Source: SIG636 sp045604285 (GTDB taxonomy: Bacteria; Bacillota; Clostridia; Oscillospirales; CAG-382). Taken from it: a stretch of 11,971 bases of DNA. Positions 5,224-11,971 of the stretch are shown here, piece after piece (positions within the stretch are counted from its first letter, which is position 1; the number at the start of each line of letters is the position of its first letter). The stretch is from assembly GCA_045604285.1 (NCBI GenBank), contig JAZUNS010000073.1, positions 1 to 11,971 of the forward strand. The letters are read 5' to 3'. Under the pieces are notes generated by a model. The model was given only the letters and a program-made list of their open reading frames with translations, was not told the origin of the DNA and ran no database searches. Position numbers and translations under genes: made by a program.

Positions 5224-6120
5224 ATGGATAATCTTATACGCGGTATAACAAAGGACGGCAGCGCCCGTATAATAGTGGTTGACAGCACCGCCATAGTAAA
5301 CAAAGCGGCAGAGGTGCATGTTACCGCACCTACAGCCACCGCCGCCCTTGGCAGGGTGCTTACGGCGGCATCTATGATGGGCAGTCTTTTGGGTGAAAAG
5401 GACGACCTGCTTACCCTTCGCTTCAAGGGTGACGGCGAGGCAGGCAGTATTATGGCAAGTGCCGACTATATGGGCAACGTAAGGGGCTATATCGATAACC
5501 CCGCCGCTGACCCGCCCAAGAGGTTTGACGGCAAGCTTAACGTGGCGGCAGCAGTAGGCAACGGCACCCTTTACGTACTTAGGGATGCGGCAGGTCTGCC
5601 CGAGCCCTACGTGGGCGCACTGAAGATACAAAGCGGCGAGATAGCCGAGGATATTGCGGCGTACTATGCTCAAAGCGAGCAGGTGCCTACGGTTTGTGCC
5701 TTGGGCGTGCTGGTCGGCAAGGACTATAAGGCGATTGCCGCAGGCGGCGTGCTTTTGCAGCTTTTGCCCTTTGCAGATCCTTCCATTATAGATATAATAG
5801 AAGAAAACCTTAAGGACATCCCCCCCATCAGCAGCTTGATAGAAAAGCATGACCTGGAGTATATTGCGGGCTTGTATCTGCGTGGCATAGAATTTGAGCT
5901 GTTTGACAGCATGACCGCCGATTATCGCTGCGTTTGCAGCAGAGATAAAACCGACGGCGCCCTGCTGGCAACGGGTCTTGACGAGATAAAGGACATGATT
6001 GCCGAGGGCGGCACCGAGCTTAAGTGCCAATTCTGCGGCAAAGTTTATAATTACAGCAAGGAAGAGCTTCAGGCGCTTCTTGAAAAAGCAGAAAAAGCCA
6101 AGAAAGAGGAAAACAAATGA
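5224..6120 (+). CDS. hslO: Redox-regulated chaperone Hsp33
   Basis: This 298-residue protein is a full-length Hsp33, a cytoplasmic holdase activated by oxidation and mild unfolding. The N-terminal domain begins with DNLIRGIT and continues through RFKGDGEAGSIMASADYMGNVRGYI-like core sequence typical of the family. The C-terminal redox switch has the four zinc cysteines in CxC (Cys236, Cys238, in YRCVCSRD) and CxxC (Cys268, Cys271, in LKCQFCGKVYNY). Reduced zinc-bound Hsp33 is inactive; disulfide formation turns it on. The ribosome-binding site is AGAGGGA just before ATG 5224. The last four bases (ATGA) overlap the next gene's start. The C-terminal tail after the zinc centre is Lys/Glu-rich. 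All key residues are present, so the gene should be functional. Confidence 0.96.
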   Translation: MDNLIRGITKDGSARIIVVDSTAIVNKAAEVHVTAPTATAALGRVLTAASMMGSLLGEKDDLLTLRFKGDGEAGSIMASADYMGNVRGYIDNPAADPPKRFDGKLNVAAAVGNGTLYVLRDAAGLPEPYVGALKIQSGEIAEDIAAYYAQSEQVPTVCALGVLVGKDYKAIAAGGVLLQLLPFADPSIIDIIEENLKDIPPISSLIEKHDLEYIAGLYLRGIEFELFDSMTADYRCVCSRDKTDGALLATGLDEIKDMIAEGGTELKCQFCGKVYNYSKEELQALLEKAEKAKKEENK

Positions 6121-7178
6121 GCGTTGCATACAAAGTAGCCCTTGCAAAGGGTGCCGACGGCGCACTGTTTGCCGACCATATAAACAGACGTTACGTAAGC
6201 GGATTCCCCTCCACCGAGGGCGTTGCCCTTTGCCACAAGGACGGCGTTGCGCTGTTTTTGGATATGCGCTATGCACTTTCTGCGGAAAACGCAGGTCTGG
6301 ATAGCTCTGTTACCGTTATCCGCTGTATCGGCGGAATAATGGAGACGGTAAAAAGCTTTATAGCCGAAAAGGGCATAACCAAGCTGATAATAGAAAGCAC
6401 CGCCGTTACATTGGACGAGCTTTCCCGCTTTAAATCCGCCCTTAATGGGGTAGAGTTTGTGCCGGTGCAGAATATTTGCGGCGAAGCACGCCGCATTAAA
6501 ACCGCAGGTGAGATAGCCTGCATACGCAAGGCGCAATCCATTACCGATAAATGCTTTAGCCATATATTGGGCTATATCAAAAGCGGCATGACCGAGCGTG
6601 AGATAGCCGCCGAGATGGAATATTTTATGAAAAAGAACGGCGCCGACGGGCTTGCCTTTGAGACTATAGCGGTTTCGGGTCTTAAGTCGGCATTGCCCCA
6701 CGGCGTGCCGGGGGACGAGGTGCTTACGGAAAACGGGTTCTTCACCATGGATTTCGGCGCATCCTACGGGGGCTATTGCTCCGATATGACCCGCACCGTG
6801 GTGCTTGGCAAGGCAAGCGACGCCATGCGCCGCATTTACAACACCGTGCTTGAAGCACAGCTAAGGGGTATTGCCGCCGTTAAGGACGGCGTGGCGTGCA
6901 AGGCTGTTGACGCCGCCGCCAGAGACTATATAGCCGCCCAAGGCTACGGCGAATACTTCACCCACTCCACGGGCCACTCCTTAGGGCTTGAGATACACGA
7001 AAGCCCCGCCTGCACCCCCAAAAGCGCCGACGTGCTTAAAAGCGGTATGTTTATGACGGTAGAGCCGGGCATTTATATCGAAGGCATCGGCGGTGTACGC
7101 ATAGAGGATATGGTGCTTGTAACCGATAACGGCTGTGAGGATTTTACAGCCTCCCCCAAAGAGCTTATCGAATTATAA
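6117..7178 (+). CDS. M24 family Xaa-Pro peptidase (aminopeptidase P-like)
   Basis: This 353-residue protein has two parts. The N-terminal creatinase-like domain (about 1-125) is followed by the pita-bread catalytic domain of M24 metallopeptidases, which cleave the bond before a proline residue. All five metal ligands are present: Asp212 (FFTMDFGA), Asp223 (CSDMTRTV), His287 (STGHSLGLEIHESP), Glu316 (MTVEPGIY) and Glu330 (GGVRIEDM). His195 in ALPHGVP and His294 complete the active site. The length fits the short bacterial aminopeptidase P or prolidase type; sequence alone does not separate them. It begins inside the hslO stop by ATGA overlap. It likely ends the yerC operon, as hairpins follow. 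The enzyme is cytoplasmic, with no signal peptide. Confidence 0.93.
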   Translation: MSVAYKVALAKGADGALFADHINRRYVSGFPSTEGVALCHKDGVALFLDMRYALSAENAGLDSSVTVIRCIGGIMETVKSFIAEKGITKLIIESTAVTLDELSRFKSALNGVEFVPVQNICGEARRIKTAGEIACIRKAQSITDKCFSHILGYIKSGMTEREIAAEMEYFMKKNGADGLAFETIAVSGLKSALPHGVPGDEVLTENGFFTMDFGASYGGYCSDMTRTVVLGKASDAMRRIYNTVLEAQLRGIAAVKDGVACKAVDAAARDYIAAQGYGEYFTHSTGHSLGLEIHESPACTPKSADVLKSGMFMTVEPGIYIEGIGGVRIEDMVLVTDNGCEDFTASPKELIEL

Positions 7179-7190
7179 ATATTTTTCAAA

Positions 7191-7217
7191 AGCGGCAGTC
7201 CTTTTTGGCCTGCCGCT
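7191..7217 (+). terminator. Hairpin after the peptidase gene, possible terminator for the - strand or bidirectional
   Basis: AGCGGCAG (7191-7198) pairs perfectly with CTGCCGCT (7210-7217) around an 11-base loop. On the + strand no T-run follows; on the - strand the stem is followed by TTTTGAAAAAT. It is therefore weak evidence for termination of the yerC operon, although its place 13 bases after the stop codon suits an end-of-operon structure. Confidence 0.4.
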
Positions 7218-7275
7218 TAGACTGCTGTCAAAGGCACAGTACACGAAAAACATAAAAAATTAATTACAACAAAGT

Positions 7276-7325
7276 AGATAAGTCGGGAATTTATCCCGAC
7301 TTATCTGCAATTTATCGTATTTTTT
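7276..7325 (+). terminator. Perfect 13-bp hairpin with distal T-run
   Basis: AGATAAGTCGGGA (7276-7288) and TCCCGACTTATCT (7294-7306) pair perfectly with a 5-base loop, the stem extending by one wobble and one more pair at the base. A T-run lies at 7320-7325, 13 bases after the stem. The stem is strong, the T-run is too distant for a classical terminator, so the call is tentative. It could also be a transcript-stabilising 3' structure. Confidence 0.4.
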
Positions 7326-7441
7326 CGTTCAAAACGAACCTCGGCTCACAGTACGTTAGTACAGTTCTCGCCTCGGTTCGTTTCGTCTGCACTCTTTCTC
7401 AGCACCCTGCCAAGCTGATGACAGGGTTTGTCATCAGCTTG
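7321..7441. repeat. Inverted repeats forming a structured non-coding block
   Basis: Three nested or adjacent inverted repeats occur. AAACGAACC (7332-7340) pairs with GGTTCGTTT (7375-7383). GTAC (7351-7354) pairs with GTAC (7359-7362) within its loop. CAAGCTGATGACA (7411-7423) pairs perfectly with TGTCATCAGCTTG (7429-7441) around a GGGTT loop. ACCCTG (7404-7409) could instead pair with CAGGGT (7422-7427), which would exclude the last stem. No open reading frame of note lies here. It may be a dispersed intergenic repeat or a structured 3' RNA. Confidence 0.5.
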
Positions 7442-7467
7442 AGAGGAGCCAGCGGCTCCTCTTTTTT
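7442..7467 (+). terminator. Strong rho-independent terminator
   Basis: AGAGGAGCC (7442-7450) pairs perfectly with GGCTCCTCT (7454-7462) around an AGC loop, and the stem runs directly into six T's (7462-7467). This is a textbook terminator that insulates the polysaccharide operon promoter from upstream transcription. Confidence 0.9.
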
Positions 7468-7500
7468 CTTCAAAAAACGGCTTGAAACAACAAAAAACAA

Positions 7501-7529
7501 TTGACTTAAGCAAGTATTGGTTGTATAAT
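7501..7529 (+). promoter_or_regulatory. Strong sigma-A promoter of the surface-polysaccharide operon
   Basis: TTGACT (7501-7506) and TATAAT (7524-7529) are 17 bases apart, five of six and six of six matches to consensus. The transcript would start near 7536, giving a leader of about 60 bases before the first gene. No attenuator or riboswitch is seen in the leader. Confidence 0.88.
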
Positions 7530-7581
7530 TGATATGTGTAAGTTTGGGTTAGTGTACCTATAGATTGACAGAAGAAAAAGT

Positions 7582-7587
7582 GAGGGG
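7582..7587 (+). promoter_or_regulatory. Ribosome-binding site deciding the ATG at 7598
   Basis: GAGGGG ends 10 bases before ATG 7598. The upstream in-frame TTG at 7565 would place this site inside the gene and lacks its own site, so it is not chosen. An in-frame TTG at 7592 is too close to the site. Confidence 0.65.
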
Positions 7588-7597
7588 ACGATTGCTT

Positions 7598-8221
7598 ATG
7601 TATACGTTTTTTAAAAGAGCGTTTGATATTGTTTTTTCACTGATTCTTATTATCGTTCTTTCCCTACCCATGCTTTTGATTTCTTTGTGTATCGTTATCG
7701 AATCCAAGGGCGGTGCTTTATTTAAGCAGGAGCGTTTGGGCAAAAACGCAAAGGTGTTTAAGATTTACAAATTCCGCTCTATGTGTGTGGGTGCCGAAAG
7801 CAAAGGCACGGGGGTGTATTCCTCTGACGGCGACCCAAGGGTTACCCGTGTAGGCAGGTTTATACGTGCCACCAGCCTTGACGAGCTGCCACAGCTTTTT
7901 AATATTATAGCGGGACAAATGAGCTTTATAGGTCCCCGCCCCGTACTTACCTACCATCCATGGCCCATAGAAGAATATACTGAAGAACAAAAAAAGCGGT
8001 TTTGCCTGCGACCGGGCATTACCGGGCTTGCGCAGATAAACGGCCGAAAAAACACACCGTGGGTGCAGCGCATTGAATACGACTTGCAATACTTGGAAAA
8101 GCTTTCTTTGATAACCGACCTTAAGATACTGTTTATGACCGTTGCAAAAGTGTTTAAGCAAGAAAGCAATTTATCAAACGTAGACGAAAGCGGCAACACC
8201 ATCCCTACCAACGCAAAATAA
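7598..8221 (+). CDS. Monotopic phosphoglycosyl transferase (initiating sugar transferase, PF02397 type)
   Basis: This 207-residue inner-membrane enzyme transfers a phospho-sugar from a UDP-sugar to undecaprenyl phosphate, the first committed step of a capsule, exopolysaccharide or glycoprotein glycan. An N-terminal basic segment FKRAFD is followed by one hydrophobic helix (about 11-35) broken by Pro24, the re-entrant membrane helix of PglC-like enzymes. The core motifs follow: KFRSM (58-62), RVTRVGRFIRATSLDELPQLFN (81-102) with the catalytic Asp95-Glu96 dyad, MSFIGPRPV (108-116), RPGITGLAQINGR (138-150) and EYDLQYLEKLSLITDLKIL (160-178). It lacks the extra N-terminal membrane domain of WbaP-type enzymes and so is the short form. 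It is the first gene behind its own promoter. The sugar cannot be read from sequence; a HexNAc is plausible given the neighbours. Confidence 0.94.
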   Translation: MYTFFKRAFDIVFSLILIIVLSLPMLLISLCIVIESKGGALFKQERLGKNAKVFKIYKFRSMCVGAESKGTGVYSSDGDPRVTRVGRFIRATSLDELPQLFNIIAGQMSFIGPRPVLTYHPWPIEEYTEEQKKRFCLRPGITGLAQINGRKNTPWVQRIEYDLQYLEKLSLITDLKILFMTVAKVFKQESNLSNVDESGNTIPTNAK

Positions 8222-8236
8222 CACAAAGAAGGTATT

Positions 8237-9064
8237 ATGCCTATGTCAATTAAGTTGATGTACATTACAAACAATCCCAAGATTGCCAAAATTGCTGATA
8301 GTTGCGGCGTTGACCGAATCTTTGTGGATTTGGAAAAAGTAGGCAAGGCCGAACGCCAAGCCAGTGCCGATACCGTGTTATCCAACCATTCTATGGAAGA
8401 CATAGCCAAGGTTAAAGCTTCCCTTAGCAATGCTCAGATCATTGTGCGCTCTAATCCAATACACGCGGGTTCCAAGGACGAGCTTGAGGCTATAGCCAAC
8501 AGCCGGGCGGATATAGTTATGTTGCCCTACTTTACCACGGCAGATGAAGCACGGTATTTTATTTCTGCAATAGGGGGTAGAAAAAGAACCTGCCTTTTGT
8601 TTGAAACTCCTGCCGCTGTGGAAAATGCTGAGGAAATTTTAAGCATCGGCGGAATTGACGAAGTGTTTGTTGGGCTTAACGACCTTCATTTGGGCTACAA
8701 AATGAAGTTTTTGTTTGAGCCGTTGGCAGACGGCACCGTGGATAAGCTGTGCGAACTGTTTGTGCGCAAGGGGGTTCCCTATGGTTTTGGCGGTATTGCC
8801 AGATTAAACAGCGGCACGTTGCCTGCACAAATCGTGCTTGGCGAGCATTATCGCTTAGGCTCAGGCTGTGTAATACTGTCCCGCAGCTTTTGCAACACAA
8901 GTTTTGTTACCGAGCTTGACCAAATCAACGGTATTTTTACAGAGGGCGTCAGAGCTATACGTGAATACGAAAAGTTTTTGACGACTGCCGATGCAGAGTT
9001 TTTTGAAGACAACAGAAGGCAGCTTGTAAGCAGAGTTAATGCAATAGTAGGCAAAGAGTTATGA
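8237..9064 (+). CDS. HpcH/HpaI aldolase-like protein (PEP/pyruvate superfamily)
   Basis: This 275-residue cytoplasmic protein has a TIM-barrel pattern of the HpcH/HpaI aldolase and citrate-lyase beta family. It has VDRIFVDLE (25-33), IIVRSNP (68-74) with Arg71 of the family, ADIVMLPYFTTADEA (91-105), LLFETPAAVENAEE (120-133) with Glu123 as a metal ligand, and EVFVGLNDLHLG (142-153) with Asp149 as the second. These enzymes make or break a carbon-carbon bond using pyruvate or oxaloacetate. The substrate is unknown; the place between an initiating transferase and a glycosyltransferase suggests building or trimming a pyruvyl or acidic sugar, which is inference. ATG at 8237 or 8243 are both possible, as AGAAGG (8227-8232) is 4 or 10 bases away. 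Its stop overlaps the next start by 4 bases. Confidence 0.82.
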   Translation: MPMSIKLMYITNNPKIAKIADSCGVDRIFVDLEKVGKAERQASADTVLSNHSMEDIAKVKASLSNAQIIVRSNPIHAGSKDELEAIANSRADIVMLPYFTTADEARYFISAIGGRKRTCLLFETPAAVENAEEILSIGGIDEVFVGLNDLHLGYKMKFLFEPLADGTVDKLCELFVRKGVPYGFGGIARLNSGTLPAQIVLGEHYRLGSGCVILSRSFCNTSFVTELDQINGIFTEGVRAIREYEKFLTTADAEFFEDNRRQLVSRVNAIVGKEL

Positions 9065-10167
9065 GTAAAAAATTTTTGTTGATATCCCCAAAGAACAGAC
9101 CCACCTATAACTTTAGGGGCGACCTGCTTAAGGCAATTGCCGCAAAGGGGTATGAGGTTGTTGCTACCGGCCCCGATACGGAGAACGTGGAAGAAATAAA
9201 GGCGCTGGGCGTGCGACACATAGTTGTTCCCCTTGCACGCAACGGCACCAGCATTAAAAGCGATATTAAATATTATAAGGCGTTGCTTAAGGTAATGCGC
9301 AAGGAAAAGCCCGACGTTACCTTGGGGTATACCGTAAAGCCTTCCATTTACGGCGCTTTAGCCGCAAAAAAAGCGGGAGTTAAGGGCGTTTACTCTATGG
9401 TTGCGGGCTTGGGCTATACCTTTACCGCAAAGACTGCAAAGGCGAGAGCTTTGCACATGGTTGTGCGTTTTTTATATAAGTGCGGGCTGAAAAAAGCAGA
9501 CGGGGTATTTTTTCAAAACCCCGACGATATGGCAGAGTTTGTTAACACAAGGCTTGTGGATGCCGACAAATGTACCGTTGTTAATGGCAGCGGGGTTAAT
9601 ATGACCCGTTTTACACCTGCGCCCTACCCCGAAAAGCTTACGTTTTTGATGATAGCAAGGGTTATGTATTGCAAGGGCGCAATGGAATATCTTAAAGCTG
9701 CGGCAATAGTAAAAAAAGCTTATCCGCAGGTGCGGTTTGTGCTTTTGGGTGCGGTTGAAAAAATTCAGGATTCCGTTCCGTGGGAAATCATAGAAGACTA
9801 CGTAAAACGCGGTGTTATCGAGTATTTCGGTGAAACCAAGGACGTGCGCCCTTATTTTGAAAGCGCTTCGGTTTACGTTCTGCCCTCTTACAGAGAAGGC
9901 ACACCTCGCACGGTGCTGGAGGCTATGAGCATGGCAAGGCCCGTTATCACCAGCAACGCCCCGGGGTGCAGAGAAACCGTAACCAACGGAGTTAACGGCT
10001 TTTTGGTGCCCGTAAAGGATTGCGAAGCGTTGGCAGACGCTATGATAAAATTTATAAAAGCGCCTGAGCTGGTTGAAAGCATGGGCAAGGAAAGCCTTAA
10101 ACTGTGTGAAGAGAAATTTGAGGTTAGCAAGGTCAACGGCAAAATGCTTGACGTAATGAATATATAA
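9061..10167 (+). CDS. GT4 family glycosyltransferase (GT-B fold)
   Basis: This 368-residue protein is a retaining glycosyltransferase acting at the cytoplasmic face of the membrane, adding a sugar to the lipid-linked intermediate. The N-terminal acceptor domain has KPDVTLGYTVKPSIYGALAA (83-102) and YSMVAGLGYTF (111-121), the pattern of PglA and CapM-like enzymes. The C-terminal donor domain has IARVMYCKG (198-206, with Arg200 and Lys205 binding the nucleotide phosphates), VYVLPSYREGTPRTVLEAM (271-289) with the E-x7-E pair Glu279 and Glu287, and GCRETVTNGVNGFLVP (302-317). All catalytic signature residues are present. It overlaps the aldolase gene by 4 bases (ATGA) and is followed after 22 bases by the dehydrogenase. 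Donor and linkage cannot be stated; the PglA resemblance would suit transfer of a HexNAc. Confidence 0.93.
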   Translation: MSKKFLLISPKNRPTYNFRGDLLKAIAAKGYEVVATGPDTENVEEIKALGVRHIVVPLARNGTSIKSDIKYYKALLKVMRKEKPDVTLGYTVKPSIYGALAAKKAGVKGVYSMVAGLGYTFTAKTAKARALHMVVRFLYKCGLKKADGVFFQNPDDMAEFVNTRLVDADKCTVVNGSGVNMTRFTPAPYPEKLTFLMIARVMYCKGAMEYLKAAAIVKKAYPQVRFVLLGAVEKIQDSVPWEIIEDYVKRGVIEYFGETKDVRPYFESASVYVLPSYREGTPRTVLEAMSMARPVITSNAPGCRETVTNGVNGFLVPVKDCEALADAMIKFIKAPELVESMGKESLKLCEEKFEVSKVNGKMLDVMNI

Positions 10168-10189
10168 GCAAAAAAGGAAACACAAGATT

Positions 10190-11497
10190 ATGAGCTTGTA
10201 CGAAAACTTACTGTGCGGCAAGGAAAAGCTATCACTTATAGGTCTGGGATACGTTGGTATGCCCATAGCCGTGGCTTTTTCGGAAACCGTTAAGGTTATA
10301 GGATTTGATATAAACGAAGAAAAGGTACTGCGCTACAAGGCAGGCATCGATCCCACGAGAGAGGTGGGGGACGATGCTATAAAAAACTGCAAAGTGGATT
10401 TTACCTGCGATGAATCAAAGCTTAAAGAGGCGAGGTTTCATATAGTTGCGGTGCCAACCCCTATCAATGCTGACAAAACGCCCGATCTGCGACCCGTGAT
10501 AGGCGCCTCTAAGGTGTTGGGGCGTAATCTTACCCCGGGCTCGGTGGTGGTTTATGAATCTACCGTTTATCCCGGCGTTACCGAGGACGTTTGCGTGCCG
10601 ATACTTGAAGAAGAAAGCGGGCTTAAATGGGGCGTTGACTTTTTTGTGGGCTACTCTCCCGAAAGAATAAATCCCGGCGATAAGGAGCATAGGCTGGATA
10701 CTATTGTCAAAATAGTATCTGCAGACAGCGAAGAAACCCTTGATACCGTGGCAAAGGTTTATTCTATAGTGGCAAAGGCGGGCGTCTACAAGGCAGAGAG
10801 CATTAAAGTTGCTGAAGCTGCCAAGGTTATAGAAAACAGCCAAAGGGACATTAATATTGCCTTTATGAACGAACTTTCTATGATCTTCGACCGTTTGGGC
10901 ATAGATACAAAATCAGTCCTTGCGGCGGCAGGTACAAAGTGGAACTTTTTAAACTTTAAGCCGGGTCTGGTAGGCGGTCATTGTATAGGCGTTGATCCAT
11001 ATTATTTAACTTATAAAGCAGAGCAGACGGGTTACAGAAGCCGTATTATATTGTCCGGCAGGCAGATAAACGACGAAATGGGCGGATATATTGCAGGCAT
11101 GCTGGTTAAAAAGCTTATTGCGGCAGATATCCCCGTAAAAAACGCAAGGGTTGCCATACTTGGCTTTACCTTTAAGGAAAATTGCCCCGATACCAGAAAC
11201 ACAAGGGTTATAGACATAATAAACGAGCTGGGTGAATACGGTATCAAGCCCTTGGTATACGACCCCGTTGCCGACAGCGAAGAGGCGTCGGCAGAATACG
11301 GCGTCAGCTTTTGCAAGCCAGATGACATCAAGGAGCTTGATGCAATAATTATTGCCGTGTGTCACAAAGAGTTTGAGTGCTACAGCACCGATGACCTGCT
11401 TGCCGCATATCGAAGGGGCAAGGTGCTTTTTGACCTTAAGGGTATGCTTTCCAAGGAGGATTGCGAAAAAGCAGGGCTTTTGTATTGGAGGCTTTAA
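10190..11497 (+). CDS. WbpO/TviB-like UDP-N-acetylhexosamine 6-dehydrogenase
   Basis: This 435-residue enzyme oxidises the C6 hydroxyl of a UDP-HexNAc to the carboxylate with two NAD+, giving a uronic-acid sugar for surface glycans. The N-terminal NAD domain has GLGYVG (18-23) and Asp40 in IGFDIN. The middle has ERINPGDKEHRLDTI and SIKVAEAAKVIENSQRDINIAF-like helices with the conserved Lys and Asn, and GGHCIGVDPYYL with the catalytic Cys265. The C-terminal UDP-binding domain has GFTFKENCPDTRNTRV and VYDPVAD. The stretch YRSRIILSGRQINDEMG is especially close to the WbpO/TviB group rather than UDP-glucose dehydrogenase, so UDP-GlcNAc or UDP-GalNAc is the likely substrate. The RBS is AAAGGAAA (10173-10180). 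It pairs with the epimerase gene that follows in the same frame. Confidence 0.93.
   Translation: MSLYENLLCGKEKLSLIGLGYVGMPIAVAFSETVKVIGFDINEEKVLRYKAGIDPTREVGDDAIKNCKVDFTCDESKLKEARFHIVAVPTPINADKTPDLRPVIGASKVLGRNLTPGSVVVYESTVYPGVTEDVCVPILEEESGLKWGVDFFVGYSPERINPGDKEHRLDTIVKIVSADSEETLDTVAKVYSIVAKAGVYKAESIKVAEAAKVIENSQRDINIAFMNELSMIFDRLGIDTKSVLAAAGTKWNFLNFKPGLVGGHCIGVDPYYLTYKAEQTGYRSRIILSGRQINDEMGGYIAGMLVKKLIAADIPVKNARVAILGFTFKENCPDTRNTRVIDIINELGEYGIKPLVYDPVADSEEASAEYGVSFCKPDDIKELDAIIIAVCHKEFECYSTDDLLAAYRRGKVLFDLKGMLSKEDCEKAGLLYWRL
11487..11491 (+). promoter_or_regulatory. Ribosome-binding site for a TTG start at 11501
   Basis: GGAGG lies within the last codons of the dehydrogenase gene, 9 bases before TTG 11501. 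No ATG or GTG exists in the epimerase frame between the upstream stop (11495-11497) and the nucleotide-binding motif, so this site supports the TTG start. Confidence 0.75.
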
Positions 11498-11500
11498 GTT

Positions 11501-11971
11501 TTGGGTTTTGATACTAACACTTTGTTTTTGGTAACAGGCGGCGCAGGCTTTATCGGCAGCAATCTGTGCGAAGCAATACTTGAGCTTGGCGGACGCGTTA
11601 GGTGTTTGGATAACCTTTCCACCGGCAAGCAAGCTAACGTGGATATGTTTTTGGGCAATGCCAACTATGAGTTTATCAAGGGCGATATAAGAGAGCTTGA
11701 TACCTGCATTAAGGCTTGCGAGGGTGTGGACTACGTTTTACATCAAGCAGCTTGGGGCAGTGTGCCCAGAAGCATAGAGATGCCCTTGCTGTATGAAGAG
11801 ATAAATATAAGGGGCACCCTTAATATGCTTGAGGCCGCAAGACAGTGCGGGGTTAAAACCTTTGTTTACGCTTCAAGCTCCAGCGTTTACGGTGACTCCC
11901 CCACTCTGCCAAAAGCTGAGGGGAACGAGGGACAACTGCTTTCGCCTTACGCCCTTACCAAGCGTGTTGAC
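11501..11971 (+). CDS. WbpP/TviC-like UDP-HexNAc(A) 4-epimerase, N-terminal part (runs off the window)
   Basis: The first 157 residues are visible of an extended SDR enzyme that inverts C4 of a UDP-sugar. LVTGGAGFIGSN (10-21) is the NAD-binding glycine motif, Asp37-Asn38 follows in CLDNLSTGK, GDIRE (61-65) is the adenine-side motif, HQAAWGSVPRSI (81-92) is close to the WbpP/TviC 'HqAAlgSVPRS' signature, YASSSSVYGD (123-132) holds the catalytic Ser, and SPYALTK (148-154) the Tyr150-Lys154 pair. The start is TTG at 11501, only three bases after the dehydrogenase stop and in the same frame. Together with the dehydrogenase it would interconvert UDP-GlcNAc(A) and UDP-GalNAc(A). The rest of the gene lies beyond the window. 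Confidence 0.92.
   Translation, partial: MGFDTNTLFLVTGGAGFIGSNLCEAILELGGRVRCLDNLSTGKQANVDMFLGNANYEFIKGDIRELDTCIKACEGVDYVLHQAAWGSVPRSIEMPLLYEEINIRGTLNMLEAARQCGVKTFVYASSSSVYGDSPTLPKAEGNEGQLLSPYALTKRVD

Noticed and set aside
5131..6276. 381-residue open frame on the - strand opposite hslO
   Set aside because: It lies wholly opposite hslO and the starts of its neighbours, whose families are certain. It has a low-complexity basic composition and no recognisable domain, so it is a shadow of codon bias.
6069..6701. 210-residue open frame on the - strand opposite the M24 peptidase
   Set aside because: The + strand gene has all metal ligands in order; the antisense frame has no motif and no ribosome-binding site that stands out.
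1..11971. CRISPR array, tRNA, rRNA or insertion-sequence transposase
   Set aside because: I saw no regularly spaced repeats, no cloverleaf-like sequence, no rRNA-like stretch and no transposase or integrase motif in the window.

Overview
The window looks like a piece of chromosome from an endospore-forming anaerobic Clostridia/Firmicutes bacterium, probably of the gut Oscillospiraceae/Lachnospirales type. The reasons are a cotJABC spore-coat operon, a YerC/TrpR-like regulator, a redox chaperone Hsp33, strong AGGAGG-type ribosome-binding sites and near-consensus sigma-A promoters. The taxon is inferred from gene content only.

Region 1 (1-2980) is accessory DNA on the + strand. It holds the tail of a Cro/C1-type HTH regulator, a class III Fic protein, and an overlapping pair made of a small acidic protein and a PD-(D/E)XK-like nuclease with a C-terminal DUF5655 domain. 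A decayed-looking spacer with a 12-codon mini-ORF follows, then a protein with the fold signature of class III nucleotidyl cyclases, ending in a terminator-like hairpin. Bases from about 711 to 2820 are much AT-richer than the chromosomal part.

Region 2 (2981-3958, - strand) is cotJA-cotJB-cotJC. CotJC loses family similarity at about residue 136-147 and then reads through unrelated sequence, so it lacks the second half of its di-manganese ligand set. The simplest reading is that the accessory DNA was inserted into, or recombined with, cotJC, and that this is the right-hand junction.

Region 3 (4075-7178, + strand) is a housekeeping operon behind a clear promoter: yerC, a SAM-dependent methyltransferase, hslO (Hsp33) and an M24 Xaa-Pro peptidase, closely packed or overlapping. 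It is followed by about 420 bases without a gene that hold several hairpins, a strong terminator and then a strong promoter.

Region 4 (7501-11971, + strand, running off the end) starts a surface-polysaccharide operon: a monotopic phosphoglycosyl transferase that would start glycan assembly on undecaprenyl phosphate, an HpcH/HpaI aldolase-like protein, a GT4 glycosyltransferase, a WbpO/TviB-like UDP-N-acetylhexosamine 6-dehydrogenase and the N-terminal part of a WbpP/TviC-like 4-epimerase with a TTG start. The last two would supply a UDP-GalNAcA-type uronic acid sugar.

The parts most worth a second look are the cyclase-like protein, whose canonical transition-state Asn and Arg appear replaced, the nuclease/DUF5655 pair beside it, and the broken cotJC that marks the edge of the accessory segment.
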